From Streptomyces collinus Tu 365 (GTDB lineage: Bacteria; Actinomycetota; Actinomycetes; Streptomycetales; Streptomycetaceae), in contig NC_021985.1 in assembly GCF_000444875.1 (NCBI RefSeq), forward strand, positions 2,489,535 through 2,553,534: a stretch of DNA of 64,000 nucleotides, given 5' to 3'. Made by a program: the position numbers and the translations under genes. Positions 25,969 to 35,201 of the stretch are shown piece by piece (within the stretch, counting starts at the first letter, position 1; each line of letters starts with the position of its first letter). Below the pieces are notes generated by a model, which worked only from the letters and a program-made list of their open reading frames with translations, made no database searches and was not told the DNA's origin.

Positions 25969-28900
25969 TCAGCCGGCCAGGCAGGACGGGCCGAGCAGCA
26001 CCTTCAGGTCGCCGAACAGTGCCGGGTCGGGCTTGACGCGGTGCCGGTCGAGGCGGAGCACGGTGGTCTTGCGGGGGCCCTGGAGCTTGATGCGGACCTC
26101 GCTGTCGCCCTTGTGGTGGCTGAGGATCTCGCCGAGGCGGCTGACCATGGGCGGGGTGACCCGGGTGGCCGGGATGGTGAGGATCACGGGCGCGTTGGTG
26201 CCGGCGTTGGAGAGGTCGGGGACCATGAGCTCCATGGCGACGAGCCGCGGCACGTCCTCCCGCTTGTCGAGGCGGCCCTTGACGAACACCACCGCGTCCT
26301 CGACGAGTTGGGTGGAGATGAGCTGGTAGGTCGCCGGGAAGAACATGCACTCGATGGAGCCGGCGAGGTCCTCGACGGTCGCGATCGCCCAGGCGTTGCC
26401 CTGCTTGGTCATCTTGCGCTGGAGACCGGAGATGATGCCGCCGATGGTGACGACCGCGCCGTCGGCGTGCTCGCCGCCGGTGAGCTGGGAGATGCCCGCG
26501 TCGGCCTTGTCGGCGAGGACGTGCTCCAGGCCGAAGAGCGGGTGGTCGGAGACGTAGAGACCGAGCATCTCCCGCTCCTGGGCGAGCAGATAGGTCTTGT
26601 CCCACTCGTCCGTGGTGAACTCCACGTCGAGTCCGAAGCCGGGCTCGCTGCCGGTGTCCTCGCCCATGCCGCCGAAGAGGTCGAACTGCCCCTCGGCCTC
26701 CTTGCGCTTGACCGCGACGACGTTGTCGATCATCGGCTCGTACTGGGCGGTGAGTCCCTTGCGGGTGTGGCCCATCTCGTCGAAGGCGCCGGCCTTGATC
26801 AGTGATTCCGTGGTGCGCTTGTTGCAGACGACGGCGTCGACCTTGTCGAGGTAGTCGGGGAAGGAGGCGTACTTCCCCTTGGCCTTGCGGCACTTGATGA
26901 TCGACTCGACGACGTTGGTGCCGACGTTGCGCACGGCGGAGAGGCCGAAGAGGATCACGTCGTCGCCCTGGGCGGCGAAGTTGGACTCGGACTCGTTCAC
27001 GTTCGGCGGGAGCACCTTGATGCCCATGCGGCGGCACTCGTTGAGGTAGACCGCGGACTTGTCCTTGTCGTCCTTGACGGAGGTCAGCAGGGCGGCCATG
27101 TACTCGGCGGGGTAGTTCGCCTTGAGGTAGGCGGTCCAGTAGGAGACCAGGCCGTACGCGGCGGAGTGCGCCTTGTTGAACGCGTAGCCGGCGAACGGGA
27201 CCAGCACGTCCCACAGGGCCTGGATGGCCTCGTCGCTGTATCCCTTCTTGCGCGCGCCCGCCTGGAAGAGCACGAAGTTCTTCGCCAGTTCCTCGGGCTT
27301 CTTCTTGCCCATCACGCGGCGCAGGATGTCGGCCTCGCCGAGCGAGTAGCCCGCGATGATCTGGGCGGCCTTCTGCACCTGCTCCTGGTAGACGATCAGG
27401 CCGTAGGTGACGGCGAGGACCTCTTCCAGGGGCTCCGCCAGCTCCTTGTGGATCGGGGTGATCTCCTGGAGCTTGTTCTTGCGCAGCGCGTAGTTGGTGT
27501 GCGAGTCCATGCCCATCGGGCCCGGACGGTAGAGCGCGGAGACGGCGGAGATGTCCTCGAAGTTGTCGGGCTTCATCAGCCGCAGCAGCGAGCGCATGGG
27601 GCCGCCGTCGAACTGGAAGACGCCGAGGGTGTCGCCGCGCTGGAGGAGCTCGAAGGTCTTGGGGTCGTCGAGCGGCAGGGACAGCAGGTCGATGTCGAGG
27701 CCCTTGTTGGCCTTCACCATCTTGACCGCGTCGTCCATGATCGTGAGGTTGCGCAGGCCCAGGAAGTCCATCTTCAGCAGGCCGAGCGACTCGCAGCTCG
27801 GATAGTCCCACTGGGTGATGGTCACGCCGTCGGTGTGCCTGACCCAGACCGGGACGTGCTCGGTGATGGTCTCGCTGGACATGATCACGCCGGCGGCGTG
27901 CACGCCCATCTGGCGGACCAGGCCCTCCACGCCCTTGGCGGTGTCGATGACCTTCTTCACGTCCGGCTCGTTCTCGTACATCCCGCGGATCTCGCCCGCC
28001 TCGCCGTAGCGCGGGTGCGAGGGGTCGGTGATGCCGTTGAGGTCGATGCCCTTGCCGAGGACGTCGGCGGGCATCGCCTTGGTGAGCCGGTCGCCCATGG
28101 CGTACGGGTAGCCCAGGACGCGCGCGGAGTCCTTGATCGCGTTCTTGGCCTTGATCTTGCCGTAGGTGCCGATCATGGCGACCTTGTCGGCGCCGTACTT
28201 CTCGGTCACGTAGCGGATCACCTCGACGCGCCGGCGCTCGTCGAAGTCGATGTCGACATCGGGCATGGAGACGCGCTCGGGGTTGAGGAAGCGCTCGAAG
28301 ATCAGGCCGTGCGGGATCGGGTCCAGGTCGGTGATGCCCATGGCGTAGGCGACGATCGAGCCGGCCGCGGAGCCTCGGCCGGGGCCGACCGCGATGCCGT
28401 TGTTCTTGGCCCACATGATGAAGTCGGCGACCACGAGGAAGTAACCCGGGAACCCCATCTGGATGATGACGTCCATCTCGTAGTCGGCCTGCTTCTGCCG
28501 GTCCTCGGGGATGCCGCCCGGGAAGCGGCGCTCCATGCCGCGGCGGACCTCCTCCTTGAACCAGGTCACCTCGGTGTAGCCGTCGGGGATGTCGAACTTC
28601 GGCATGAGGTTCTTGGCCTCGAACATGCCGGTGGTGTCGACCATCTCGGCCACCAGGAGCGTGTTGGCGCAGCCCTCCTGCCAGGCGTCCGAGGAGTCGA
28701 TGGCGTACATCTCGTCCGTGGACTTCAGGTAGTAGCCGGTGCCGTCGAACTTGAAGCGGTCCGGGTCGGAGAGGTTCTTGCCGGTCTGGATGCACAGCAG
28801 GGCGTCGTGGGCGCCCGCCTCGTGCGCGTACGTGTAGTGCGAGTCGTTGGTGACCAGCGGCGGGATGCCGAGCTTCCTGCCGATCTCCAGCAAGCCGTCG

Positions 28901-29508
28901 CGGACCCGGCGCTCGATCTCGATGCCGTGGTCCATCAGCTCCAGGAAGTACCGGTCCTTGCCGAAGATGTCCTGGTAGTCGGCGGCCGCCTTGAGGGCCT
29001 CGTCGAAGTGGCCGAGGCGGAGCCGGGTCTGCACCTCGCCGGAGGGACAGCCGGTGGAGGCGACGATGCCCTCGGACCACTGGGAGATGGTCTCCTTGTC
29101 CATCCGGGGCCACTTCTGCAGCCAGCCCTCGGCGTAGGCGTCGGAGGAGAGCCGGAAGAGGTTGTGCAGTCCGGTACGGTTCACCGCCCACATCGTCTTG
29201 TGGGTGTAACCGCCGGAACCGGAGATGTCGTCCCGCTTCTGGTGGGGCTGGCCCCAGAGGATCTTGCGCTTGTTGCGCCGGGACTCGGGGGCGACGTACG
29301 CCTCGATCCCGATGATCGGGGTGACTCCGGCCTTCTTCGCGCTGTGGAAGAAGTCGTACGCCCCGTGGAGGTTGCCGTGGTCGGACATGGCGATGTGCGT
29401 CATGCCCATCTCGTTGCAGGCCTCGAACATGTCCTTGAGCCGCGCGGCACCGTCCAGCAGCGAGTACTGGGTGTGGACGTGCAGGTGCGTGAAGGGCGGC
29501 TTCGACAC
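25969..29508 (-). CDS. dnaE: DNA polymerase III alpha subunit
   Basis: The replicative polymerase catalytic subunit, DnaE1 type, 1179 aa. The PHP domain at the N-terminus has the full HLHVHTQYSLLDGAA motif and MSDHGN, so this domain appears metal-competent. The polymerase active site is MPDVDIDFDERRR (catalytic Asp pair, about residue 415) with PGRGSAAGS upstream; the C-terminal OB-fold and tau-binding region are present. The start is GTG 29508 (VSKPPFTHLH) with GGAGG 8 nt upstream. The next in-frame start upstream gives an unrelated extension. It stands alone, with a terminator on its 3' side. Confidence 0.96.
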   Translation of the reverse strand: MSKPPFTHLHVHTQYSLLDGAARLKDMFEACNEMGMTHIAMSDHGNLHGAYDFFHSAKKAGVTPIIGIEAYVAPESRRNKRKILWGQPHQKRDDISGSGGYTHKTMWAVNRTGLHNLFRLSSDAYAEGWLQKWPRMDKETISQWSEGIVASTGCPSGEVQTRLRLGHFDEALKAAADYQDIFGKDRYFLELMDHGIEIERRVRDGLLEIGRKLGIPPLVTNDSHYTYAHEAGAHDALLCIQTGKNLSDPDRFKFDGTGYYLKSTDEMYAIDSSDAWQEGCANTLLVAEMVDTTGMFEAKNLMPKFDIPDGYTEVTWFKEEVRRGMERRFPGGIPEDRQKQADYEMDVIIQMGFPGYFLVVADFIMWAKNNGIAVGPGRGSAAGSIVAYAMGITDLDPIPHGLIFERFLNPERVSMPDVDIDFDERRRVEVIRYVTEKYGADKVAMIGTYGKIKAKNAIKDSARVLGYPYAMGDRLTKAMPADVLGKGIDLNGITDPSHPRYGEAGEIRGMYENEPDVKKVIDTAKGVEGLVRQMGVHAAGVIMSSETITEHVPVWVRHTDGVTITQWDYPSCESLGLLKMDFLGLRNLTIMDDAVKMVKANKGLDIDLLSLPLDDPKTFELLQRGDTLGVFQFDGGPMRSLLRLMKPDNFEDISAVSALYRPGPMGMDSHTNYALRKNKLQEITPIHKELAEPLEEVLAVTYGLIVYQEQVQKAAQIIAGYSLGEADILRRVMGKKKPEELAKNFVLFQAGARKKGYSDEAIQALWDVLVPFAGYAFNKAHSAAYGLVSYWTAYLKANYPAEYMAALLTSVKDDKDKSAVYLNECRRMGIKVLPPNVNESESNFAAQGDDVILFGLSAVRNVGTNVVESIIKCRKAKGKYASFPDYLDKVDAVVCNKRTTESLIKAGAFDEMGHTRKGLTAQYEPMIDNVVAVKRKEAEGQFDLFGGMGEDTGSEPGFGLDVEFTTDEWDKTYLLAQEREMLGLYVSDHPLFGLEHVLADKADAGISQLTGGEHADGAVVTIGGIISGLQRKMTKQGNAWAIATVEDLAGSIECMFFPATYQLISTQLVEDAVVFVKGRLDKREDVPRLVAMELMVPDLSNAGTNAPVILTIPATRVTPPMVSRLGEILSHHKGDSEVRIKLQGPRKTTVLRLDRHRVKPDPALFGDLKVLLGPSCLAG

Positions 29509-29548
29509 GGTTTCGGCCTCCAAGGAAAACGGGCGGCGACGATCTTCC

Positions 29549-29599
29549 GACCGGCTGCGGACCGACTGCGGACAGTCTGGGGGACAGCGTCGAAGTCTA
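29549..29599 (-). promoter_or_regulatory. dnaE upstream region: 11-bp direct repeats and a candidate -10
   Basis: GACCGGCTGCG and GACCGACTGCG at 29549-29559 and 29560-29570 are direct repeats followed by a partial third, and TAGACT (minus strand, 29594-29599) could be a -10 box. No good -35 was found. The region is 248 bp between divergent dnaE and the DUF2252 gene. Confidence 0.3.
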
Positions 29600-29756
29600 T
29601 GCCCCGGCACTGACACACGCGGGCCTCGTCCCCGTACCTTCATGCGGGAACCGGGCACTCCCGCGTGGCGTCGCCCGTTGGAGACGGCGGAAGCGCTGTC
29701 GTACCCGTACACCTACGTTCATGCACCACCCGTCCTGTACCAGGAGGCACCCCGCG

Positions 29757-31082
29757 ATGTCGGTCCCCCAGCTCAACGACGAGCAGCGCGGCGAGGAGAT
29801 CCTCGCCGTCTTCGACACCGCCTTCGGCCGGCTCCTCGCCGCCGACCCGGCCGCGTTCCGGGTGAAGTTCCGGAAGATGGCCGCCTCGGCCTTCGCGTTC
29901 TACCGGGGGACGGCCGCGCTCTTCTACCACGACGTCGACGCCGAGAAGCGCGGCGGGCCCTACCTGGACGACCGCACCTCGCGCGTGTGGATCCACGGCG
30001 ACCTGCACGCCGAGAACTTCGGCACCTACATGGACTCCAACGGGCGCCTGGTCTTCAACGTCAACGACTTCGACGAGGCCTACGTCGGCCCCTTCACCTG
30101 GGACCTCAAGCGCTTCTCGGCCTCCGTCGCGCTGATCGGCTACGCGAAGGCGCTCAGTGACGAGCAGATCACCGAGCTGGTGACGATCTACGCGGCCGCC
30201 TACCGCGAGCGGATCCACGCCCTCGCCACGGGCGCCAAGAGCGACGAGGTCCCGCCGTTCACCCTGGACACGGCCGACGGCCCGCTGCTGGGCGCCCTGC
30301 GCGCCGCCCGCTCGCTGACCCGCTTCGAGCTGCTGGACTCGATGACCGAGATCCGCGACTTCGAGCGCCGCTTCGCCCCGGGCGGCGGCTCCATCGAGCT
30401 GGACGCGGCGACCCGCTACAAGGTGCTGGCCGCCTTCGACGGCTACCTGGAGACGCTCCCGGACGCCTCGCTGGCCCGCCCCGACTCCTACCGGGTGAAG
30501 GACGTCGTGGGCCGCCGGGGCATCGGCATCGGGTCGGCCGGCCTGCCCTCGTACAACATCCTCCTGGAGGGCTCCAGCGACGCCCTGGAGAACGATGTCG
30601 TGATCTACATCAAGCAGGCCCAGACCCCGGCCGTCTCCCGGCACATCACGGACCCGGCGATCGCCGGGTACTTCCAGCACGAGGGGCACCGCACGGTGAT
30701 CTCCCAGCGCGCCCTCCAGGCGCACGCCGACCCGTGGCTGGGGTGGACCGAGCTGGACGGCGCGGGCCAGCTGGTCGCCGAGGTCTCGCCGTACGCCGTC
30801 GACCTGGACTGGAACGACATCGACGACCCGGAGGAGATCGCGGCCGTCGTCGCCGACCTGGGCCGGGCCACGGCCACGATGCACGCGGCGGCGGACGACA
30901 CCTCCGGCGAGTCGCTGGTGCCGTTCTCCACCGAGCGGGCCATCGACGCGGCCCTCGCCGCCGACGAGGAGGGCTTCGGTCCCCTGCTGGTGGACTTCGC
31001 GCACCGCTACGGCGCACGCGCGCGTGCCGACCACCAGATCTTCGTCGACCTGTTCCGCAACGGCCGGATCCCGGGGCTGTAA
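29757..31082 (+). CDS. DUF2252 protein, kinase-like fold
   Basis: A 441-aa DUF2252 protein, distantly related to aminoglycoside phosphotransferase/protein kinase folds. The catalytic-loop-like motif WIHGDLHAENFG (about residue 79-90) and the metal-binding-like NVNDFDEA (about 100-107) are intact; VIYIKQAQT supplies a candidate ATP-binding Lys. The start is ATG 29757 with AGGAGG 8 nt upstream. Substrate unknown. It is divergent from dnaE. Confidence 0.88.
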   Translation: MSVPQLNDEQRGEEILAVFDTAFGRLLAADPAAFRVKFRKMAASAFAFYRGTAALFYHDVDAEKRGGPYLDDRTSRVWIHGDLHAENFGTYMDSNGRLVFNVNDFDEAYVGPFTWDLKRFSASVALIGYAKALSDEQITELVTIYAAAYRERIHALATGAKSDEVPPFTLDTADGPLLGALRAARSLTRFELLDSMTEIRDFERRFAPGGGSIELDAATRYKVLAAFDGYLETLPDASLARPDSYRVKDVVGRRGIGIGSAGLPSYNILLEGSSDALENDVVIYIKQAQTPAVSRHITDPAIAGYFQHEGHRTVISQRALQAHADPWLGWTELDGAGQLVAEVSPYAVDLDWNDIDDPEEIAAVVADLGRATATMHAAADDTSGESLVPFSTERAIDAALAADEEGFGPLLVDFAHRYGARARADHQIFVDLFRNGRIPGL

Positions 31083-31150
31083 CCTCCGCCCTTTCACAGG
31101 CACCCTTTAGGGGTCCCTTACCCGCGCACGTGACAGACTCTTCTCTCGCT

Positions 31151-31837
31151 ATGGACATATCCGGGACCCACCTCAGAGCCGTGCGCGCGGCGCTGTTCAC
31201 GGCCGTGGCCGTGACGCTCAGCACCGCGTCGCACGTCCTGCTGTCGCGGGCCCCGCTGCCGGTGGCGACCGTGGCCGCGGTCGCCGCCGGGGTGTTCCTG
31301 ACCGCGTACGCGCTGGCGGGCCGCGAGCGCGGTTTCGGCCGCATCGCGGCGCTGCTGGTCCCGCTGGAGCTGGCCGCCGACACCGTGTTCACCACCGGCC
31401 AGCACGCCTGCTACGGCAGGGCGGGCGGTCCGGTCGCCGGACCGCTGCGCGCCTTCGGCTTCGACGTGCTGTGCCAGGGCGGTGCCGTCGGCGCCCCGCT
31501 GGCCCAGGTCACCGGCGGCCACGGCGGCCCGGACGAACTGCTCGCGCACGCCGAGCCGGCCGCCGCCTGGCTGCTGCTCGCCGCGCACGTGGGCGTGGGC
31601 CTGCTGGCCGCCGCCTGGCTGCGCCGGGGCGAGCGCGCCCTGGTACAGCTGCTGCGCGCGGTCACCGCCACCACCTTCCGGCCGCTGTCGCTCGCGGTGG
31701 CGGCCGCCCGGTCCGTGCGGCTCTCGCCGGTCCGCCGGCTGCCGAACCCCTCGCCCCGGCCGGCCACCGCCCTCGACCGGCTCCTGGTGCACTCCCTGGG
31801 ACGGCGTGGACCGCCGTGCTTCTCGGCTCTCGGCTGA
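31151..31837 (+). CDS. uncharacterised integral membrane protein
   Basis: A 228-aa protein with about five hydrophobic segments (residues about 10-30, 35-55, 60-78, 92-118 and 130-155) and a basic C-terminal tail. The TTGQHACYG segment could bind metal or haem, but that is speculation. It starts at ATG 31151 and lies 66 bp before a DsbA-like gene in the same direction, with no terminator between them. I do not recognise the family. Confidence 0.7.
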   Translation: MDISGTHLRAVRAALFTAVAVTLSTASHVLLSRAPLPVATVAAVAAGVFLTAYALAGRERGFGRIAALLVPLELAADTVFTTGQHACYGRAGGPVAGPLRAFGFDVLCQGGAVGAPLAQVTGGHGGPDELLAHAEPAAAWLLLAAHVGVGLLAAAWLRRGERALVQLLRAVTATTFRPLSLAVAAARSVRLSPVRRLPNPSPRPATALDRLLVHSLGRRGPPCFSALG

Positions 31838-31903
31838 GCACGACAAGTCCCCCACACGTATCCCGCGTACGGCATGTGCGCGTCCCATCTGGAGATCACC
31901 ACC

Positions 31904-32722
31904 ATGAGCAAGCGGAACACCCAGTCGGCGAAGACGGCGGCCCGGGAGCGGCTGCGCCAGGAGCGCGAGCGGCAGGCCAAGCGCGACAAGGCGAGGCGGC
32001 AGCTGATCGTGGCCGGTTCGGTCGTGGCCGTGCTGGCCGCGGCCGGCGGCATCGGCTACGCGGTCGTGCAGATGAACAAGCCCGGCCACTGGGACGGCCT
32101 GAAGGACGCCTCCGTCGTCGCCCCGGCCAACACCACGGGCACGAAGGGCACCACCGTCGTCCTCGGCAAGGACAGCGCCAAGAAGACCCTGAAGGTCTAC
32201 GAGGACCCGCGCTGCCCGGTGTGCGCCCAGTTCGAGCAGACGGTCGACTCGACGGTGAAGAAGGACCTGGACGACGGCAAGTTCAAGATCCAGTATATCG
32301 GTGCCACCTTCATCGACAACCACGACAACGGCGAGGGCTCCAAGAACGCGCTGAGCGCCCTCGGCGCGGCGCTCGACGTCAGCCCCGAGGCGTTCCTCGA
32401 GTACAAGACGGCGCTGTACTCCGCCAAGTGGCACCCGGACGAGCAGGCCGACAAGTTCAAGGACGACAGCTACCTCGTCAAGGTCGCCGACACCGTCCCC
32501 GCGCTCAAGGGCAACGCCAAGTTCCAGGACGCGGTCAAGAAGGGCACCTACGACGCCTGGGCGATGGCCATGTCGAAGACCTTCGACGACAACAAGGACG
32601 GGGTGAGCGGCACCCCGAGCTTCGTGATGGACGGCAAGAAGCTGACCGCCGACAGCCAGGGCAACCCGCCCATGTCGGTGGCCGACTTCGACCGGGTGGT
32701 GGACGCGGCCCTCAAGGGCTGA
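31904..32722 (+). CDS. DsbA-family membrane-anchored thioredoxin
   Basis: A 272-aa membrane-anchored thioredoxin-fold protein. A basic cytoplasmic stretch (residues 1-32) and a membrane helix (LIVAGSVVAVLAAAGGIGYAVV) precede the external DsbA domain with active site DPRCPVCAQFE (CPVC, about residue 107) and the cis-Pro loop SGTPSFVMDG near the C-terminus. It starts at ATG 31904 with GGAG upstream. It is a paralogue of the partial gene at 1-491. Probably oxidises secreted proteins; the partner is unknown. Confidence 0.9.
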   Translation: MSKRNTQSAKTAARERLRQERERQAKRDKARRQLIVAGSVVAVLAAAGGIGYAVVQMNKPGHWDGLKDASVVAPANTTGTKGTTVVLGKDSAKKTLKVYEDPRCPVCAQFEQTVDSTVKKDLDDGKFKIQYIGATFIDNHDNGEGSKNALSALGAALDVSPEAFLEYKTALYSAKWHPDEQADKFKDDSYLVKVADTVPALKGNAKFQDAVKKGTYDAWAMAMSKTFDDNKDGVSGTPSFVMDGKKLTADSQGNPPMSVADFDRVVDAALKG

Positions 32723-32750
32723 CCCCGCTCGGTGACGAGCCCGGTGTGAA

Positions 32751-32781
32751 GAGTGGGCGAACTTCCGAAGTTCGCCTACTC
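32751..32781. promoter_or_regulatory. 31-bp palindrome upstream of phoD
   Basis: GCGAACTTC and GAAGTTCGC around a single base, extended by five of six matching outer bases to about 31 bp, starting 29 bp after the DsbA stop. GTTCGCC resembles the GTTCACC unit of Streptomyces PHO boxes, and an 11-bp direct-repeat reading is possible on the minus strand. It could be a PhoP site or a terminator of the DsbA gene. Confidence 0.45.
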
Positions 32782-32790
32782 TCGCGCATA

Positions 32791-32810
32791 CCGATCAGTA
32801 ACCTGATCGG
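32791..32810 (+). promoter_or_regulatory. perfect hairpin immediately upstream of the phoD start
   Basis: CCGATCAG and CTGATCGG with a TAAC loop end 2 bp before the GTG at 32813, so no Shine-Dalgarno is available. TAACCT (32799-32804) is also a possible -10 box, in which case the message would be nearly leaderless. Confidence 0.45.
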
Positions 32811-32812
32811 TC

Positions 32813-34483
32813 GTGACCAGTCGATACAGATCTTCCGAGGCCCACCAGGCCCTCAACTCCCTCTCCCCTCGCCGCCGTACGGTCGTCAAGGCCGCGGCGG
32901 CGACGGCTGTGCTGGCCGGCCCGCTCGCCGCCACCCTCCCGGCGCGCGCGGCCGACCAGGCCCCCGCCTTCCTGCACGGTGTCGCCTCCGGCGACCCGCT
33001 GCCCGACGGTGTCCTGCTGTGGACCCGGGTGACCCCCGTCCCCGAGGCCCTGCCCGGCTCCGGCGTCGGCCCGGACACCGAGGTGAGCTGGACCGTCGCC
33101 CGGGACAAGGCGTTCACCAGCATCGTCGCCAAGGGCTCCACCACGGCGACGGCCGCAACCGACCACACCGTCAAAGCGGACATCCGCGGCCTGGCACCGG
33201 CCACGGACTACTGGTTCCGGTTCTCGGCGGGCGGCACCGACTCCCCGGCGGCGCGCACCCGCACCGCGCCGGCCGCGGACGCCGCCGTCGCCGGTCTGCG
33301 CTTCGGCGTGGTCTCCTGCGCCAACTGGGAGGCGGGCTACTTCTCCGCCTACCGCCACCTCGCGGCCCGCAACGACCTGGACGCGTGGCTGCACCTGGGC
33401 GACTACATCTACGAGTACAAGTCGGGCGAGTACGCGGCCCGCGGCACCGTGGTCCGTCCGCACTCCCCCGCGAACGAGATCCTCACCCTCGCCGACTACC
33501 GGATCCGGCACGCGAAGTACAAGACCGACCCCGACCTCCAGGCGCTGCACGTGAAGGCGCCGGTCATCGCGATATGGGACGACCACGAGTTCGCCGACAA
33601 CGCCTGGTCGGGCGGCGCGGTCAACCACACCGAGGGCGCCGAGGGCACCTGGACCGCCCGGCAGGCCGCTGCCAAGCAGGCCTACTTCGAGTGGATGCCG
33701 GTCCGCCCCGCCATCGCCGGCACCACCTACCGCCGGCTGCGCTTCGGCAAGCTCGCCGACCTCTCCCTGCTGGACCTGCGCTCCTTCCGCTCCCAGCAGG
33801 CCTCGACGGCCAGCGGCTCGGTGGACGACCCGAACCGTACGATCACCGGCCGTGCCCAGCTCGACTGGCTGAAGGCGAACCTGTCGGCCTCCGACACCAG
33901 GTGGCGGCTGGTCGGCAACTCGGTGATGATCTCGCCGTTCTCCTTCGGCTCGCTCTCCGCCGACCTGTTCAAGCCGCTCGCCAAACTGCTCGGGCTGCCG
34001 CAGGAGGGCATCGCCGCCAACACCGACCAGTGGGACGGCTACACCGACGACCGCCGCGAGCTGCTCGACCACCTGCGCTCCAACGCCATCGGCAACACCG
34101 TCTTCCTGACCGGTGACATCCACATGGCGTGGGCCAACGACGTGCCGGTGGACGCGGGCACCTACCCGCTGTCGGCCTCGGCGGCCACCGAGTTCGTGGT
34201 CACCTCGGTGACCTCCGACAACCTCGACGACATCGTGAAGGTGCCCGAGGGCACCGTCTCGGCGGTCGCCGCTCCGGTCATCAAGGCCGCCAACCGGCAC
34301 GTCCACTGGGTGGACACCGACCGCCACGGCTACGGCGTCCTGGACATCACCGCGGACCGCACGCAGATGGACTACTACGTCCTGTCCGACCGCACGAACG
34401 CGAACGCCACCTCCGCCTGGGTCCGCTCCTACCGCACCCGCAGCGGCACGCAGAAGATCGAGCGCACCTACGACCCGGTGTGA
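32813..34483 (+). CDS. phoD: Tat-secreted alkaline phosphatase/phosphodiesterase PhoD
   Basis: A 556-aa secreted metallophosphatase of the PhoD family. A twin-arginine signal ([20 protein letters not shown], residues 17-36) ends near LPARA, so it is probably folded before Tat export. Catalytic-metal residues are visible in [32 protein letters not shown] and [13 protein letters not shown]-terminal PhoD domain (about 50-140) plus catalytic domain. The S. coelicolor homologue (SCO2068) is PhoP-controlled, from memory. The start is GTG 32813; an alternative is not evident. A palindrome and a hairpin precede it. Confidence 0.93.
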   Translation: MTSRYRSSEAHQALNSLSPRRRTVVKAAAATAVLAGPLAATLPARAADQAPAFLHGVASGDPLPDGVLLWTRVTPVPEALPGSGVGPDTEVSWTVARDKAFTSIVAKGSTTATAATDHTVKADIRGLAPATDYWFRFSAGGTDSPAARTRTAPAADAAVAGLRFGVVSCANWEAGYFSAYRHLAARNDLDAWLHLGDYIYEYKSGEYAARGTVVRPHSPANEILTLADYRIRHAKYKTDPDLQALHVKAPVIAIWDDHEFADNAWSGGAVNHTEGAEGTWTARQAAAKQAYFEWMPVRPAIAGTTYRRLRFGKLADLSLLDLRSFRSQQASTASGSVDDPNRTITGRAQLDWLKANLSASDTRWRLVGNSVMISPFSFGSLSADLFKPLAKLLGLPQEGIAANTDQWDGYTDDRRELLDHLRSNAIGNTVFLTGDIHMAWANDVPVDAGTYPLSASAATEFVVTSVTSDNLDDIVKVPEGTVSAVAAPVIKAANRHVHWVDTDRHGYGVLDITADRTQMDYYVLSDRTNANATSAWVRSYRTRSGTQKIERTYDPV

Positions 34484-34525
34484 CCGCCCTCCGCAGGCCC
34501 GTGACCGCCTTCTAGCGGCCGCCTC

Positions 34526-35095
34526 CTAGAGGCTGTCGAGGAAGCCGAGCGCCACCCGCCAGGTGGCCTCGGCCGCCTCCTCGTCGTAGTCGGGCAGCGC
34601 GGGGTCGGTGTAGAGGTGGCCGGCCCCGGGGTACCGGTAGACCTCGACGTCCGCGCCCGCCCGGCCCATCTGCAGGTACCAGGCGCTCAGCCAGTCGTCC
34701 GTCTCGAACGGGTCGGGCTCCGCCACGTGCAGCTGCACCGGCAACTCGTCCACCCGGGCGTTCGGCGCGATGTCGGACGTGCCGTGCAGGAGCAGCAGGC
34801 CACGGGCCCGCTCGTCGCCGAGCGCGAGCGTCTGGGCGACGGAGGCGCCGAGCGAGAACCCGGCGTACACCAGCCCGCGCTCGGAGTAGGGCGCGGCAGC
34901 CAGCACGGCCCGCTTCAGCAGCTCGTCCTTGCCGGTCCGCTGCTCGAACTCCATGCCCTGCTCGACCGTGTCGAACGTGCGCCCCTCGAAGAGGTCCGGC
35001 GTCCACACCTCGTGGCCGGCCGCGCGCAGCCGGTCCGCGGCCGCGCGCACCGCGGGCCCGAGCCCGTACGTCGAGTGAAAGAGCATGATGTTCAT
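34526..35095 (-). CDS. dienelactone hydrolase-family protein
   Basis: A 189-aa alpha/beta hydrolase of the dienelactone hydrolase family. It begins MNIMLFHSTYGLGP; the nucleophile elbow is GFSLGAS, so Ser replaces the Cys of classical DLH, with acid Asp in AEPDPFETDDW and His in GAGHLYTDPAL. ATG 35095 is the start chosen; a longer frame to 35164 has no family similarity. Substrate unknown. It is convergent with phoD, 42 bp between stops. Confidence 0.88.
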   Translation of the reverse strand: MNIMLFHSTYGLGPAVRAAADRLRAAGHEVWTPDLFEGRTFDTVEQGMEFEQRTGKDELLKRAVLAAAPYSERGLVYAGFSLGASVAQTLALGDERARGLLLLHGTSDIAPNARVDELPVQLHVAEPDPFETDDWLSAWYLQMGRAGADVEVYRYPGAGHLYTDPALPDYDEEAAEATWRVALGFLDSL

Positions 35096-35201
35096 GAGGC
35101 CATGGTGCCAGCCCGGTACGACGGGGCCGAACCGCGGCCGTACCCATCCGCGCCCGGAACTCACATGTTCATGAACCGCCGAGTCCGGTTAGGTGCGCAG
35201 G

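Noticed and set aside
25865-29191. A 1108-codon frame antisense-phase to dnaE
   Set aside because: It is the same strand in another frame of dnaE; His/Arg/Gly-rich composition and no motif, while dnaE has the full polymerase signature.
29509-29712. Extended N-terminus for dnaE
   Set aside because: The PHP-domain N-terminus begins at VSKPPFTHLH with GGAGG upstream; extra sequence is Arg-rich intergenic DNA.
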